This document shows, in pieces, positions 27,655-35,985 of a stretch of DNA of 64,000 nt. The stretch covers positions 3,162,001-3,226,000 of the forward strand of contig NZ_JANADR010000001.1 in NCBI RefSeq assembly GCF_024199925.1, given 5' to 3'. The notes beneath the pieces were generated by a model. It did not search any database. It worked only from the letters and a program-made list of their open reading frames with translations, and was not told the DNA's origin. A program made the position numbers and the translations under genes. Each line of letters begins with the position of its first letter. Position 1 is the stretch's first letter. Source of the DNA: Bradyrhizobium sp. CCGUVB1N3 (GTDB lineage Bacteria; Pseudomonadota; Alphaproteobacteria; Rhizobiales; Xanthobacteraceae).

Positions 27655-27734
27655 CGGTAACATTTTCGTAACCTGCATATCGGCTCTTGACGGGTTATCT
27701 ATAGTAACCGTATAAATTGCAACTGAGGGGTTAC
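27655..27734. promoter_or_regulatory. Cluster of GTAACC/GGTTAC half-sites upstream of the hydrolase
   Basis: The 400-base gap between the divergent CGNR and hydrolase genes contains GGTAAC at 27655, GTAACC at 27668, the imperfect palindrome GGTTATCTATAGTAACC at 27693-27709, and GGTTAC at 27729, just before the hydrolase start. Repeated half-sites of this kind suggest operators for a local regulator such as the CGNR protein. Which protein binds is inference. Confidence 0.45.
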
Positions 27735-27753
27735 GAAGCAACGGAGACCCGCC

Positions 27754-28632
27754 ATGGGAACAGTGAGATTTCGAAAGATCGATGTCGATGGATTCAATGT
27801 TGCCTACCGCGAAGCGGGATCGAGGACAGCGCCGACACTGCTGCTGCTCCACGGCTTTCCAAGCTCGGGCCATATGTTCCGAGATCTGATCCCGCTGCTG
27901 TCGGATCGATTTCACGTGGTGGCCCCCGATCTGCCGGGATTTGGTCAATCGGACATGCCGCCCCGAACCAAGTTCACCTACACATTCGACAACATCGCCC
28001 AGGTGATCGAGCGGTTCACGGAAGTCCTGGGCCTCGGCCGCTTCGCGATTTACGTCTTCGACTATGGGGCCCCGACGGGCTTTCGACTCGCAGTGCGGCA
28101 TCCCGAGAGGATCACCGCAATCATTTCCCAGAACGGGAACGCATACGAAGAGGGGCTGAGCGATGGATGGAATCCCATCCGCGCCTACTGGACTGACTCG
28201 TCGGAAAAGAATCGGGAGGCCCTGCGCGCCTTCCTTTCGCCGGAGACGACGGCCTGGCAGTACATGCACGGCGTCCCCGACGATGCCAAGGAGCGCATCT
28301 CCCCGGACGGTTATTCCCTGGATAGTTACTACCTGGCGCGGCCGGGTGCGGACGAGGTGCAGCTCGATCTGTTCGGCGACTACAAGAGCAATGTAGCCAT
28401 CTACCCTTCATTTCAGGACTATTTCCGAACCTACAAGCCGCCCTTCCTTGCCGTCTGGGGGAAGAACGATCCGTTCTTTCTGCCGCCAGGCGCCGAGGCC
28501 TTTCGCAGGGATATCCCCGAGGGGGTGATCCGCTTCTTCGACACCGGACACTTCGCGCTGGAGACCCACGCGCAGGAGATCGCGCAGCAAATCCGCGACT
28601 TCCTCGCCGCGGTCGATCGCAAGCGCGACTGA
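27754..28632 (+). CDS. Alpha/beta hydrolase (epoxide hydrolase/dehalogenase type)
   Basis: The 292-residue protein shows the full fold. LLLHGFPSSGHMFRDLI (HGFP at 33-36) gives the oxyanion loop and PDLPGFGQSD the following turn. VFDYGAPTGFR places Asp103 at the nucleophile elbow, VWGKNDPFF gives the acid region, and FDTGHFALETH carries the catalytic His near 272. An Asp nucleophile points to epoxide hydrolase or dehalogenase chemistry rather than esterase. It is the first of three rightward genes (hydrolase, MDR reductase, exporter), perhaps a xenobiotic detoxification set. Substrate unknown. Confidence 0.88.
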   Translation: MGTVRFRKIDVDGFNVAYREAGSRTAPTLLLLHGFPSSGHMFRDLIPLLSDRFHVVAPDLPGFGQSDMPPRTKFTYTFDNIAQVIERFTEVLGLGRFAIYVFDYGAPTGFRLAVRHPERITAIISQNGNAYEEGLSDGWNPIRAYWTDSSEKNREALRAFLSPETTAWQYMHGVPDDAKERISPDGYSLDSYYLARPGADEVQLDLFGDYKSNVAIYPSFQDYFRTYKPPFLAVWGKNDPFFLPPGAEAFRRDIPEGVIRFFDTGHFALETHAQEIAQQIRDFLAAVDRKRD

Positions 28633-28708
28633 ACACGAACCCGCGCTGCCGCACCCTATCCATGCGACCGCGGATGGCGTGCTGCGTGCCAACCATTGGA
28701 GAGAAACA

Positions 28709-29683
28709 GTGCGTGCGATCGTCATCGAAAAGTTTGGTGGGCTGGACGGCCTGGTCTACAAGGACATTCCGGAGCCGGAGCCGGTTTCTGGCCATGTCGT
28801 CATCGAGATCAAGGCGTTCGGCATCAATCATGCCGAGATGCACATGCGGCGCGGCGAATGGGCCGAGGCTGCAGAAGTCAGCGGCATCGAGTGCGTGGGT
28901 CTTGTGAAGGCGTGCCCGGGTGGCGAATTCCCGGTCGGCGCAAAGGTCGCTGCACTGATGGGCGGCCTCGGAAGAACGATCAACGGGAGCTACGCGGAGT
29001 ACACCCGTGCACCGGTGTCGAACGTCGCGCTGATCGAATCCGACCTGCCTTGGGCGGAGCTTGCTGCCATCCCTGAGACGTACGCGACAGCCTGGACCTG
29101 CCTTTTTCGCAATCTTGAGATCGAGAAGGGGCAGACGCTTCTGATCCGTGGAGCGACGTCCTCACTCGGCCAAGCCGCCGTCAATATGGCGGTGAATGCG
29201 GGTGCCAGAGTGATCGCAACGACTCGGAGCAACGCCCGCTTCGCGCTGCTCGAGAAGCTGGGCGCCGAGCGGTGCGAGATCGAGGGGCCGGAGCTTTTCA
29301 AGCGCCTTCCGGAGACGAGGAAACTCGATGCGGTGCTCGATCTGGTGGGCAACAGCACCATCATCGACTCGTTGGCGCTCCTTCGCCGTGGCGGGCGCGC
29401 CTGCCTGGCGGGGTGGCTTGGCGGCCTTGATCCCATCAAGGATTTCAATCCGCTGCTTCAGATGTCGAGTGGCGTCTATCTGACCTTCTTCGGCAGCTTC
29501 GTCTTCGGCACCCCCGGGTTTCCGTTGTCAGACGTCCCTCTTCAACAGATCGCGCTGGACGTTGCCTCGGGCCGGCTCAAGGCGAAGCCCTCACGCATTT
29601 TCAGATTCGAGGAAATTCGTGAGGCTCACCGCGTGATGGAGGCGAACGAGGCCGGCGGCAAGATGGTCGTCGTGCACGCGTAA
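28709..29683 (+). CDS. Medium-chain dehydrogenase/quinone oxidoreductase
   Basis: The protein of about 324 residues starts at GTG 28709, with GGAGAG 7 bases upstream (VRAIVIEKFGGLDGLVYKDIPEPEP). It has the GroES-like domain (FGINHAEMHMRRGEW), then a Rossmann domain TLLIRGATSSLGQAAVNMAVNAGARVIATTRS, and a C-terminal FEEIREAHRVMEANEAGGKMVVV. Structural and catalytic zinc Cys residues are absent, so it belongs with zinc-independent quinone or enoyl reductases. It lies 76 bases after the hydrolase gene and probably shares its transcript. Confidence 0.87.
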   Translation: MRAIVIEKFGGLDGLVYKDIPEPEPVSGHVVIEIKAFGINHAEMHMRRGEWAEAAEVSGIECVGLVKACPGGEFPVGAKVAALMGGLGRTINGSYAEYTRAPVSNVALIESDLPWAELAAIPETYATAWTCLFRNLEIEKGQTLLIRGATSSLGQAAVNMAVNAGARVIATTRSNARFALLEKLGAERCEIEGPELFKRLPETRKLDAVLDLVGNSTIIDSLALLRRGGRACLAGWLGGLDPIKDFNPLLQMSSGVYLTFFGSFVFGTPGFPLSDVPLQQIALDVASGRLKAKPSRIFRFEEIREAHRVMEANEAGGKMVVVHA

Positions 29684-29743
29684 CCGACCGACGCAAGGCA
29701 CTAGCCAACCCAAACCGAGAGCTTGTGGTCCTGGAGTTGCGAT

Positions 29744-30718
29744 ATGCCCAATGGAGAGCGCTCGATCGCCGGCGTCGCAAATGGGTTTGTACCGACACTC
29801 GTTGTCTCGACCTTTCTCATGGGGTCGAGCTTCGTGGCCGGCAAAATCCTGTTGTTGCAGGGCTTCGAGCCCATGGTGCTCGTCGGATGGCGCTTCCTCG
29901 TGGCTGCCATGGCCACTTTGCCGTTCGTCATCCTATCGCCAGAGCCCAAAGGACGAAGGCTGGTACCCGCCGGCACCACACTATGCGATGCCGGCTGGGT
30001 GTTCCTCATAGGCCTGTTGCAGACGGCTGCGGTGATGGGACTTCTTTTCCTGGCTATGCGCTCGATATCCGCCTCGACTGCAGCGATCCTCTTGTTCACG
30101 AACCCGATATGGGTCGCGGTTCTTGGACGCGTGTTCCTGCAGGAGGAGCTCTCCGCATTGCGCATCGTCGGCCTGTTGCTCGGGATAGCCGGCGTTGCGC
30201 TGGCTATTGGAGGAGGAGGCGCCGCACCCGGAGGTGCCGCCCTGACCGGCGAGGTTGTCGGTCTGGCGTCAGCCTTTTGCTGGGCGGCAGCGACGATCGT
30301 GAACAAGCGCGTAGCCCTGCCCTTTCAGACATGGGCGCTCAGCTTCTGGCAGATGCTGATTGGCGCCATCGTCTTGCTGTCAGTCGGTTACGGCATCGGC
30401 GAGCACTGGCCGAGCGATACGACACCACAGCAATGGGGCTGGTTTCTCTGGCTAGCCGTTCCGGCTTCTACGGGCTCGTTCGGTCTTTGGTTCGTCGCTC
30501 TGGGAAAGGGAGGCGCCACGCGCGCCAGCAGCTATCTGTTTCTCGCTCCTCTCTTCACGGTCGCGATCTCGTTCTTCGTACTCCACACAACGCTCGCCTG
30601 GCCGCAATTGGCGGGGGGAGCTCTCATCGCGGTGGCGCTTTGGCTGATCAATCGCACGCCATACCGCGTCGGCGATCAGGAGCGGCGCAAGGAAGCGCTC
30701 GCAGTGGGAGAGCCGTAG
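29744..30718 (+). CDS. EamA/DMT family transporter
   Basis: The protein of about 324 residues contains two EamA repeats with ten membrane helices. Repeat 1 shows STFLMGSSFVAGKILLLQGFEPMVLVGWRFLVAA and ISASTAAILLFTNPIWVAVLGRVFLQEELSALRIVG. Repeat 2 starts EVVGLASAFCWAAATIVNKR and ends TLAWPQLAGGALIAVALWLINR. DMT proteins export metabolites or drugs by proton exchange. The ATG at 29744 has GGAG upstream; a longer frame from 29723 lacks a site. It probably closes the hydrolase-reductase-exporter unit and converges on the AraC gene. Confidence 0.88.
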   Translation: MPNGERSIAGVANGFVPTLVVSTFLMGSSFVAGKILLLQGFEPMVLVGWRFLVAAMATLPFVILSPEPKGRRLVPAGTTLCDAGWVFLIGLLQTAAVMGLLFLAMRSISASTAAILLFTNPIWVAVLGRVFLQEELSALRIVGLLLGIAGVALAIGGGGAAPGGAALTGEVVGLASAFCWAAATIVNKRVALPFQTWALSFWQMLIGAIVLLSVGYGIGEHWPSDTTPQQWGWFLWLAVPASTGSFGLWFVALGKGGATRASSYLFLAPLFTVAISFFVLHTTLAWPQLAGGALIAVALWLINRTPYRVGDQERRKEALAVGEP

Positions 30719-30752
30719 CAGCGGGCTCCTGTCTGCACGACGGGAAAGCAAA

Positions 30753-31756
30753 TCATTTTTGAGAGGCTGGAGGCGCTAGCTTCGCATCGGCATTTGGTGC
30801 AGGCTTGGCGAAGACTTCTCGGCCGGACGGCTCCTGCGTCCTTCTCCATTGCGCCGGAGTCATGCCCATGCGGCTCTTGAAGGCGCGCTGAAACGCCGCT
30901 TCTGATTGATAGCCTACGGCCTCCGCAACGGCGCCAGTGGAAAGCGTTGATCTCCTCAGTTCGTTCGCTGCCCGCGTCATCCGGATGTCCGTGAGGAGAT
31001 CGCTGGCCGATCGCCCAAGCTTCTCCTGGAACTGACGGGCGAGCGTGGCGCGCGACATGTTGCACAGGCGTGCAAGATCGGGCAGCGACCATGGCCGCGC
31101 CGGCTCGTTGAACAGGGCCGCTACCGCGGGAGCCAGGCGGGGATCACCGGCCAAAGCGAGGAGACCGCGCGGCGCATCGTCGGTCTCGCTGGCGAGCCGC
31201 AGCACGAGCGCGAACATCGCCGTCGACAGCGCGTTCAGCATTGCGCGACCGCCCAGGTGATCGTCCGCCGACTCGCTGCGCATCACGGAGACGAGGCCCG
31301 CGAGCTGCGTGGCAGTCGCCGGTTGTTCACCGCGAGGACCGGCATGTACGACCAGGCGTGACGGCAAATAGCTGCGCACCAGGCGATCATGCGGCGGCGC
31401 AATCGCAAAATGGCCGCACAGCAGATCCAGCCGCTCGCCGGTGCCAGCGTTCTCGCTGATCACGAGGTTGAGATGCTGGTGATTTTGCGCCGGCTTGGCT
31501 CGCCTCCCGCTGCCGTCGTGCATGACGTGTGCCGGGGATTTCCGGGGAGCAGAAGAATGTCGCCGGCGGCAAGATGCAGCGGCTTGCCGCCGGCCGGATC
31601 TTCCAACAATGCCGAGCCACCTATGACTGCATGGTACGGGATTTCGCTCGCCTCGCCCGGCCCCTGCTCGATGCGCCAGGGCACGCCATAGGAGCAGCGC
31701 AAGTCCAGGCGTCCCCGGACCGGCATCATCTCGAACAGCCGGCTGAGCCAGTCCAT
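30753..31756 (-). pseudogene. AraC family regulator with a single-base frameshift
   Basis: From ATG 31756 (AAGGAG 6 bases upstream) the frame encodes the cupin-type sensor domain: MDWLSRLFEMMPVRGRLDL, PYHAVIGGSALLED and GDILLLPGNPRH. It then leaves frame near 31530. The other frame continues MHDGSGRRAKPAQN, LVISENAGTGERLDLLCGHF and the AraC HTH (WSLPDLARLCNMSRATLARQFQEKLG, GAVAEAVGYQSEAAFQRAFKSRMGMTPAQWRR) to 30753. Inserting one base restores a normal 330-residue protein. It is divergent from the AhpD-like and RclC-like genes, resembling RclR control of rcl genes in E. coli. Either recently inactivated or a sequence error. Confidence 0.82.
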
Positions 31757-31887
31757 GGCGATCTCCTTAAACAATCAAGATGAGACGATAGAGCATATAT
31801 TCAAGACATATGAACATTCAAAGTCTCACACCCTAGTCATACTGTCACTCCGCAATCGTTCACCAACCCCAACAAAGGAGTGCCACC

Positions 31888-32424
31888 ATGTCTCGTCTTT
31901 CAGTCCCCAATCTCGAAACCGTCGCCGGCCCGTCGGGTCAGATCTATGCCCAGATCAAGAAGGCCATCGGCAGCGTCCCGAACACCTTCGCAGCGATCGC
32001 TGCCCACGGCCCGGCCGCCCTCAAGTCGGTCCTTGCCGCCGATGCCGTGCTCGCTGCAGGCAGCCTGACCAAGCGTGACCAGGAGATCATCAAGCTCGTC
32101 ATCAGCGCCGTCGGCGGCTGCGACTACTGCGTCGCCGCCCACAACCATCTCGCCAAGCTCGCGGGCGTGAAGCCGGAGACGCTGAAGCAGATCCGCGATG
32201 GGCAGCCCACCGGCGAGTCCAAGCGCGACGCGCTGGTCGGCTTCGTTCGCAAGCTCGCGCGGTCCAGCGGCACGGTCAGCGACGAGGATTTCGCCGCGAT
32301 CAAGGCCGCCGGCTACAGCGACGCTCAGCTGGTGGAGATCAGCCTGGCCTTCGCGACCACCGTCTTCACCAACGTCTTCAACCGCATCAACGACACCGAG
32401 ATCGACTTCCCCGCGGTCGCATGA
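31888..32424 (+). CDS. Carboxymuconolactone decarboxylase/AhpD-family peroxidase-like protein
   Basis: The 178-residue protein has the alkylhydroperoxidase core: LTKRDQEIIKLVISAVGGCDYCVAAHNHLAKLAGV. Cys78 and Cys81 form the CxxC redox pair and His85 follows, the AhpD proton-relay arrangement. SDAQLVEISLAFATTVFTNVFNRIN is the usual C-terminal helix. Such proteins reduce peroxides or act as carbon-compound decarboxylases; with CxxC plus His, peroxidase is more likely. AAAGGAG precedes the ATG. It is the first gene divergent from the AraC regulator and is followed by an RclC-like protein. Confidence 0.9.
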   Translation: MSRLSVPNLETVAGPSGQIYAQIKKAIGSVPNTFAAIAAHGPAALKSVLAADAVLAAGSLTKRDQEIIKLVISAVGGCDYCVAAHNHLAKLAGVKPETLKQIRDGQPTGESKRDALVGFVRKLARSSGTVSDEDFAAIKAAGYSDAQLVEISLAFATTVFTNVFNRINDTEIDFPAVA

Positions 32425-32465
32425 AGGCGACCGCCCGTCAGATCTCGAATGAAAGGATCACGACC

Positions 32466-32972
32466 ATGATTACACTTGCCAACACCGCTCAAAGTCCGCT
32501 TGTCCGCGCGCTGGAAAGGTCCGGGCTTCTCGCCGATGATCTCGACTACCACGTTGTCCGAGCCTCCATGGTGATCATGTTCTTCTTCTTCGGTTACCAG
32601 AAGTGGTTTCCGTACGAATTCGAGAGACTGGTCCCGTTCATCAGCAACGGTCCGTTGATCTCGTGGCTCTATCCCGCGTTCGGCCACGCCGGTGCCAGCT
32701 ACTTCCTGGGCTTGTCGGAGTGGACGTTCGGGTCCCTGCTCCTCGCGGGCTTCTGGGACACGCGGCTTGGCGTTCTTGGCGCCTTGGGCTCGACCGGCAC
32801 CTTCATCGCAACGGTCACCATCATTCCGTTCATGCCGGAGGGCTGGGACATCGCCGCAGGAGGCTTCCCGGCGATGACGGGCAACGTCCCCTTCCTGATG
32901 AAGGACGTCGTTCTGCTCGCCGTCTCGCTCTACCTCCTGAGGCAGGACGTCGTTCGCCTGACGCGGCAATAA
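32466..32972 (+). CDS. DUF417/RclC-like membrane protein
   Basis: The protein of 168 residues (183 if started at the overlapping ATG 32421) has four membrane helices. It matches the YkgB/RclC family in order: LDYHVVRASMVIMFFFFGYQKWFPYE, LVPFISNGPLISWLY, a SYFLGLSEWTFGSLLLAGFW helix, and FPAMTGNVPFLMKDVVLLAVSLYLL. In E. coli RclC belongs to the reactive-chlorine response with the AraC-type RclR. Here it pairs with an AhpD-like protein and a divergent AraC gene, suggesting an oxidant or electrophile response. An AAAGGA site favours ATG 32466. Confidence 0.82.
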   Translation: MITLANTAQSPLVRALERSGLLADDLDYHVVRASMVIMFFFFGYQKWFPYEFERLVPFISNGPLISWLYPAFGHAGASYFLGLSEWTFGSLLLAGFWDTRLGVLGALGSTGTFIATVTIIPFMPEGWDIAAGGFPAMTGNVPFLMKDVVLLAVSLYLLRQDVVRLTRQ

Positions 32973-32999
32973 GAAGGCACTCTGCTAAACGGCGCAGCG

Positions 33000-33028
33000 T
33001 CGCCGGCGAGCTTCCCGCTCGCCGGCGA
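33000..33028 (+). terminator. Hairpin after the RclC-like gene
   Basis: A perfect 12-bp stem, TCGCCGGCGAGC with its complement, encloses a TTCCC loop 27 bases after the RclC stop. The T run after it is poor (TTGCGT), so it may stop transcription weakly or protect the 3' end. Confidence 0.55.
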
Positions 33029-33118
33029 TTGCGTGCCTTCGGCTATGCCGAACGGGTGTGGCGGAGAAAACTCAGGGCCTTGTAGATCGCCCCTAGACGG
33101 CCGCATAACGCGCGAGGC

Positions 33119-33373
33119 CGTTTTGTTCGATTCTCGACCGAGCTTCAGAATCTCTATTTCCAAACGCGCCCGCAAACCGGGCCGGGAACAGAGCTGTTCC
33201 TTTAACGAACTCAGCGCTTTGAGGTCTGGCTGGGGCGGGAGGGATCGAACCTCCGAATGGCGGAATCAAAATCAGTTTGATTATCCAATGATTTCAAAGC
33301 GCATTTGGAAAAAAACACCGAATTGCGCTTTAGCAATATCAATTGCTTGGCGGTTGTTTCCAAATGAACAGCG
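33119..33373 (-). repeat. tRNA-Gln-derived repeat, copy B
   Basis: Minus-strand bases 33273 to 33227 are identical to copy A across the tRNA-Gln 3' half (TTTTGATTCCGCC, T arm, acceptor, CCA). The right flank (CATTTGGAAAAA, then GCAATATCAATTGCTTGG) matches copies A and C with substitutions. The left flank from 33119, including AATCTCTATTTCCAAACGCG, matches copy C closely. With copies A and C it bounds two segments of about 7 and 19 kb. Confidence 0.7.
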
Positions 33374-33597
33374 AACCTGCGAGACGAAAATCGGTCCTCG
33401 AATAGCTAGCCGCAACTTCCGTATTCAATCCGTGAGCTGAGCCTCGAAGGTTGCCATTTTACACTCTACGCGCGCTGCCCTGACACGTCAGTATTTTTCA
33501 CACCGATGGGTATCGAACTCTGCCCGTTAGATCGCAAACGTAACCATGCGGGGCCGACGGCCTTCAGCACCGTCGGCCCGCCAGAGCACGCGCTTCG

Positions 33598-34350
33598 TCA
33601 GCGAAGGCCGCCGGTGACGTGAAGTGTCTCGCCCGTGATGTAGGACGCGTCGTCCGAAGCGAAGAAGGCCACCGCGGCGGCGATCTCCTCAACCTTGCCG
33701 ATGCGGCCGAGCGGGGTGACGGATTCGATCCACTTGCGCATCTCGCCCTCGTGCAGGCCGGCGGACACCACACCTTCGGTGGCGATCATGCCCGGATTGA
33801 CGGCGTTGACGCGGATCTTGCGCGGCGCCAGTTCCTTGGACAGCACGGCGGAGATCGCATCCACCGATGCTTTCGTCGCGGTGTAGACGGCGGTGTTCGC
33901 CGGCGCGATGGTCGATACGCCGGAGCTGATGTTGATGATACTTCCGCCCTTGGGGTTGAAGTGCCGCACCGCTTCCCCCGAGATCAGAAGGAGGCCGAGC
34001 ACATTGAGGTCGAAATGCTTGTGGAAATGCTCGTCGGTGATGGCCTCGAGCGGCGCGAACTCGTAAATGCCCGCGTTGTTGACGAGGATGTCGATCGCAC
34101 CGAATGCTTTCACGGTCTCCGCGAGCACGCCTTTCACGGTTTTGGCATCGGCCAAGTTACCGTGGACGGCGGCGGCTTTGCCACCCTTGGCGATGATGGC
34201 GGCGACCACGCGGTCGGCGGCCTGCTTGCTGGCGCTGTAGTTGACCGCGACCGCCGCACCCTCAGCCGCGAGCCGGGCGGCGATTTCAGCGCCGATGCCT
34301 TTGGATGCGCCGGTCACGAGCGCAACTTTTCCTTCAAGTCTCTTGGTCAT
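33598..34350 (-). CDS. SDR family dehydrogenase/reductase
   Basis: The 250-residue classical SDR has VALVTGASKGIGAEIAARLAAEGA (TGxxxGxG cofactor loop), ILVNNAGIYEF (NNAG), SIINISSGVSTI with the catalytic Ser, and YTATKASVDAISAVLSKEL with Tyr-x3-Lys. It ends DDASYITGETLHVTGGLR, typical of 3-oxoacyl-ACP reductase-like SDRs. The ATG at 34350 has GGAG upstream; a 39-residue longer frame lacks a site and would cover the operator. It is divergent from an ArsR regulator, with nested palindromes between, so it is probably repressed by that protein. Substrate unknown. Confidence 0.88.
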   Translation of the reverse strand: MTKRLEGKVALVTGASKGIGAEIAARLAAEGAAVAVNYSASKQAADRVVAAIIAKGGKAAAVHGNLADAKTVKGVLAETVKAFGAIDILVNNAGIYEFAPLEAITDEHFHKHFDLNVLGLLLISGEAVRHFNPKGGSIINISSGVSTIAPANTAVYTATKASVDAISAVLSKELAPRKIRVNAVNPGMIATEGVVSAGLHEGEMRKWIESVTPLGRIGKVEEIAAAVAFFASDDASYITGETLHVTGGLR

Positions 34351-34383
34351 CGCATAATCTCCATGATCCGGCGAGACGCCGAT

Positions 34384-34424
34384 ATTCATTAGTTCAATAC
34401 TAGTGAACCATTGAATGAATTCAA
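34384..34424. promoter_or_regulatory. Nested palindromes between the SDR and ArsR genes
   Basis: The 95-base divergent gap contains GTTCAATACTAGTGAAC (34392-34408), TTGAATGAATTCAA (34411-34424), and ATTCATT at 34384 facing AATGAAT at 34414. Such overlapping AT-rich palindromes suit a dimeric winged-helix repressor. A TATATT at 34434 may be the -10 element of the ArsR gene. Binding by the neighbouring ArsR protein is inferred. Confidence 0.55.
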
Positions 34425-34445
34425 GGGACATGCTATATTTTGGGC

Positions 34446-34757
34446 ATGGTGCAGTTCGTTCACCCACCGCGAGACGAGATCACACTGGCCGGAGTGCTTG
34501 GAGCCCTCGCGGATCCGATGCGGCTGCGTATCGTCAAAAGCCTGGTCGCGCAGAACGATTGCATGTCGTGCACCGAGGCGGCGCCTTGCCCTGACATGGC
34601 GAAGTCGACCCTGTCGAACCATTTTCGGATCCTGCGGGAGGCCGGCCTGGTCCGGACGTCAAAGCAAGGTGTCCAGCACCGCAACGTCCTGCGCGAGGAG
34701 GACATCAATGCGCGATTTCCGAAATTGCTCAAAACGATCTTGAGCTTTCCTGACTGA
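34446..34757 (+). CDS. ArsR family winged-helix regulator
   Basis: The 103-residue protein has the ArsR-type helix-turn-helix: LAGVLGALADPMRLRIVKSLV at the start, then MAKSTLSNHFRILREAGLVRTSKQGVQHRNVLREEDI, with recognition helix and wing. A central C-x2-C...C set (NDCMSCTEAAPCPD) could sense metal or oxidants, but it is not the classical ELCVCDL motif. The ATG at 34446 is preferred over a TTG at 34440. It is divergent from the SDR gene, the common layout of a repressor and its target. Confidence 0.87.
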   Translation: MVQFVHPPRDEITLAGVLGALADPMRLRIVKSLVAQNDCMSCTEAAPCPDMAKSTLSNHFRILREAGLVRTSKQGVQHRNVLREEDINARFPKLLKTILSFPD

Positions 34758-34784
34758 GGGCATTCGCTCGCTCTTGTTATCTCG

Positions 34785-34840
<56 letters not shown>

Positions 34841-34983
34841 GGCTTGCGCGCCTGGTCGGGCACGCGGGCGCAGGCGCGGTCCATCCGATCGGCAGAGCCA
34901 GTGCGAAAGCGAAGGCGACGACAGCAGATTTGCGGGGAGCGTAAGGTATGGCCGATGTTTCCACCGTGAGCGACGGCCAAAGC

Positions 34984-35012
34984 AAAATGGCCCGCGTGAT
35001 GCGGGCCATTTT
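34984..35012. terminator. Strong symmetric hairpin
   Basis: AAAATGGCCCGC and its perfect complement (12 bp) enclose a GTGAT loop and end in TTTTA on the plus strand; the minus strand also ends in T residues, so it can act in both directions. It lies between the AG tract and the tRNA-Arg remnant. Confidence 0.8.
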
Positions 35013-35077
35013 ATCGGAACCGGCTAAGTCCGCGGGGACGCGCAACCATCTCAAACTGCTATTTCAGGCGGTCGCTT

Positions 35078-35131
35078 AGCATTGCCCTCCGAAGGCCAAG
35101 GTCACACGTTCGAATCGTGTCGGGTGCGCCA
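35078..35131 (+). other. tRNA-Arg(CCG) 3' remnant, probable attachment site
   Basis: The sequence TTGCCCTCCGAAGGC (anticodon stem-loop with CCG), ACACGTTCGAATCGTGT (complete T arm), then CGGGTGCGCCA is the 3' part of a tRNA-Arg. The D arm and 5' acceptor strand are missing, and the anticodon stem has a mismatch (GGCCA for GGCAA). A tandem 11-bp repeat GTGTCACCAGG follows at 35179-35200. It cannot give a functional tRNA and is typical of the duplicated 3' end left at the edge of an integrated island. Confidence 0.75.
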
Positions 35132-35200
35132 GTAAAATAAGGGCTTTCTGTAATCTTTGCCTTTTGCGCTGGCGCTCGGTGTCACCAGGGTGTCACCAGG

Positions 35201-35888
35201 GATACCTGGACTTCCTTTAACTTCACGCAGCTTGTCGCGGCTCTCGGTCTGACTGCGCTCTTCTCGGTATTCACAAATGTGGCCCGACAGCGCGGAAAAC
35301 AGATCGAGACGGGCATTTATGACAAGATGGGGGCATGCCGAGTACCGTGATGCTCTGTCATAGCGACGATACCTTCGACGCGGTCACAAAGGCGAATATG
35401 CATGCCTTTCTCGCGCAAAAGTTAAATGAGGAAGCACCCACGCCAGACCAGGAGAAGGCCGATATTTGCCGCCGCTGACGGCTTCTATGTGCGGGCTTGC
35501 AACTGGCTACGCGAGAACACTCGCGACGCAAAGAAGTTTCCAATCGTATTTAGCGAGAACATCAATTACGGCTTTCACCGCAATCTACTCGGGCTGCGTC
35601 TCCCCGGCTTCTACTTGAACGCTTTGATCCTTCTATTTTTGCCTCGCAGTGCTATGGTTTCGCTTCCCTATCGACCTGACTCGTCGGTTCGATCAGGCCC
35701 TCGCCACTGTCGTCGGCATCGCAGTCCTGCATGGGCTTTATCTCGCCTTTTTCGTCAACGAGCAGAACGTATTCCAAGCAGCGCGCCTCTATGCACGCCA
35801 GCTCTTACTCAGCATTGACAAGCTAAACGGGCGAACGGGACAGACGACCGCGACGCGCTCGCAGTCAAGGGCGAAAGAGGAAGGCTGA
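35201..35888 (+). pseudogene. Decayed membrane-protein gene with several frameshifts
   Basis: Four frames in order read as one protein: FNFTQLVAALGLTALFSVFTN...IETGIYDKMG (35201-35335), MPSTVMLCHSDDTFDAVTKAN (from 35335), ADGFYVRACNWLRENTRD...FSENINYGFHRNLLGLRLPGF (about 35468-35640), and FDQALATVVGIAVLHGLYLAFFVNEQNVFQAARLY (to 35888). The product would have had an N-terminal anchor, a soluble part and a further membrane helix. I do not recognise a function. At least three frameshifts show it is dead. Confidence 0.6.
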
Positions 35889-35985
35889 TGTCGGAGGCGC
35901 GGAGGGATCGGCGGAACATCACGCCGAACAGTCATGACATGAAGGGGCACGCGGCGCCGTTCTCACCTCGTCGGAACTCTAGTCG

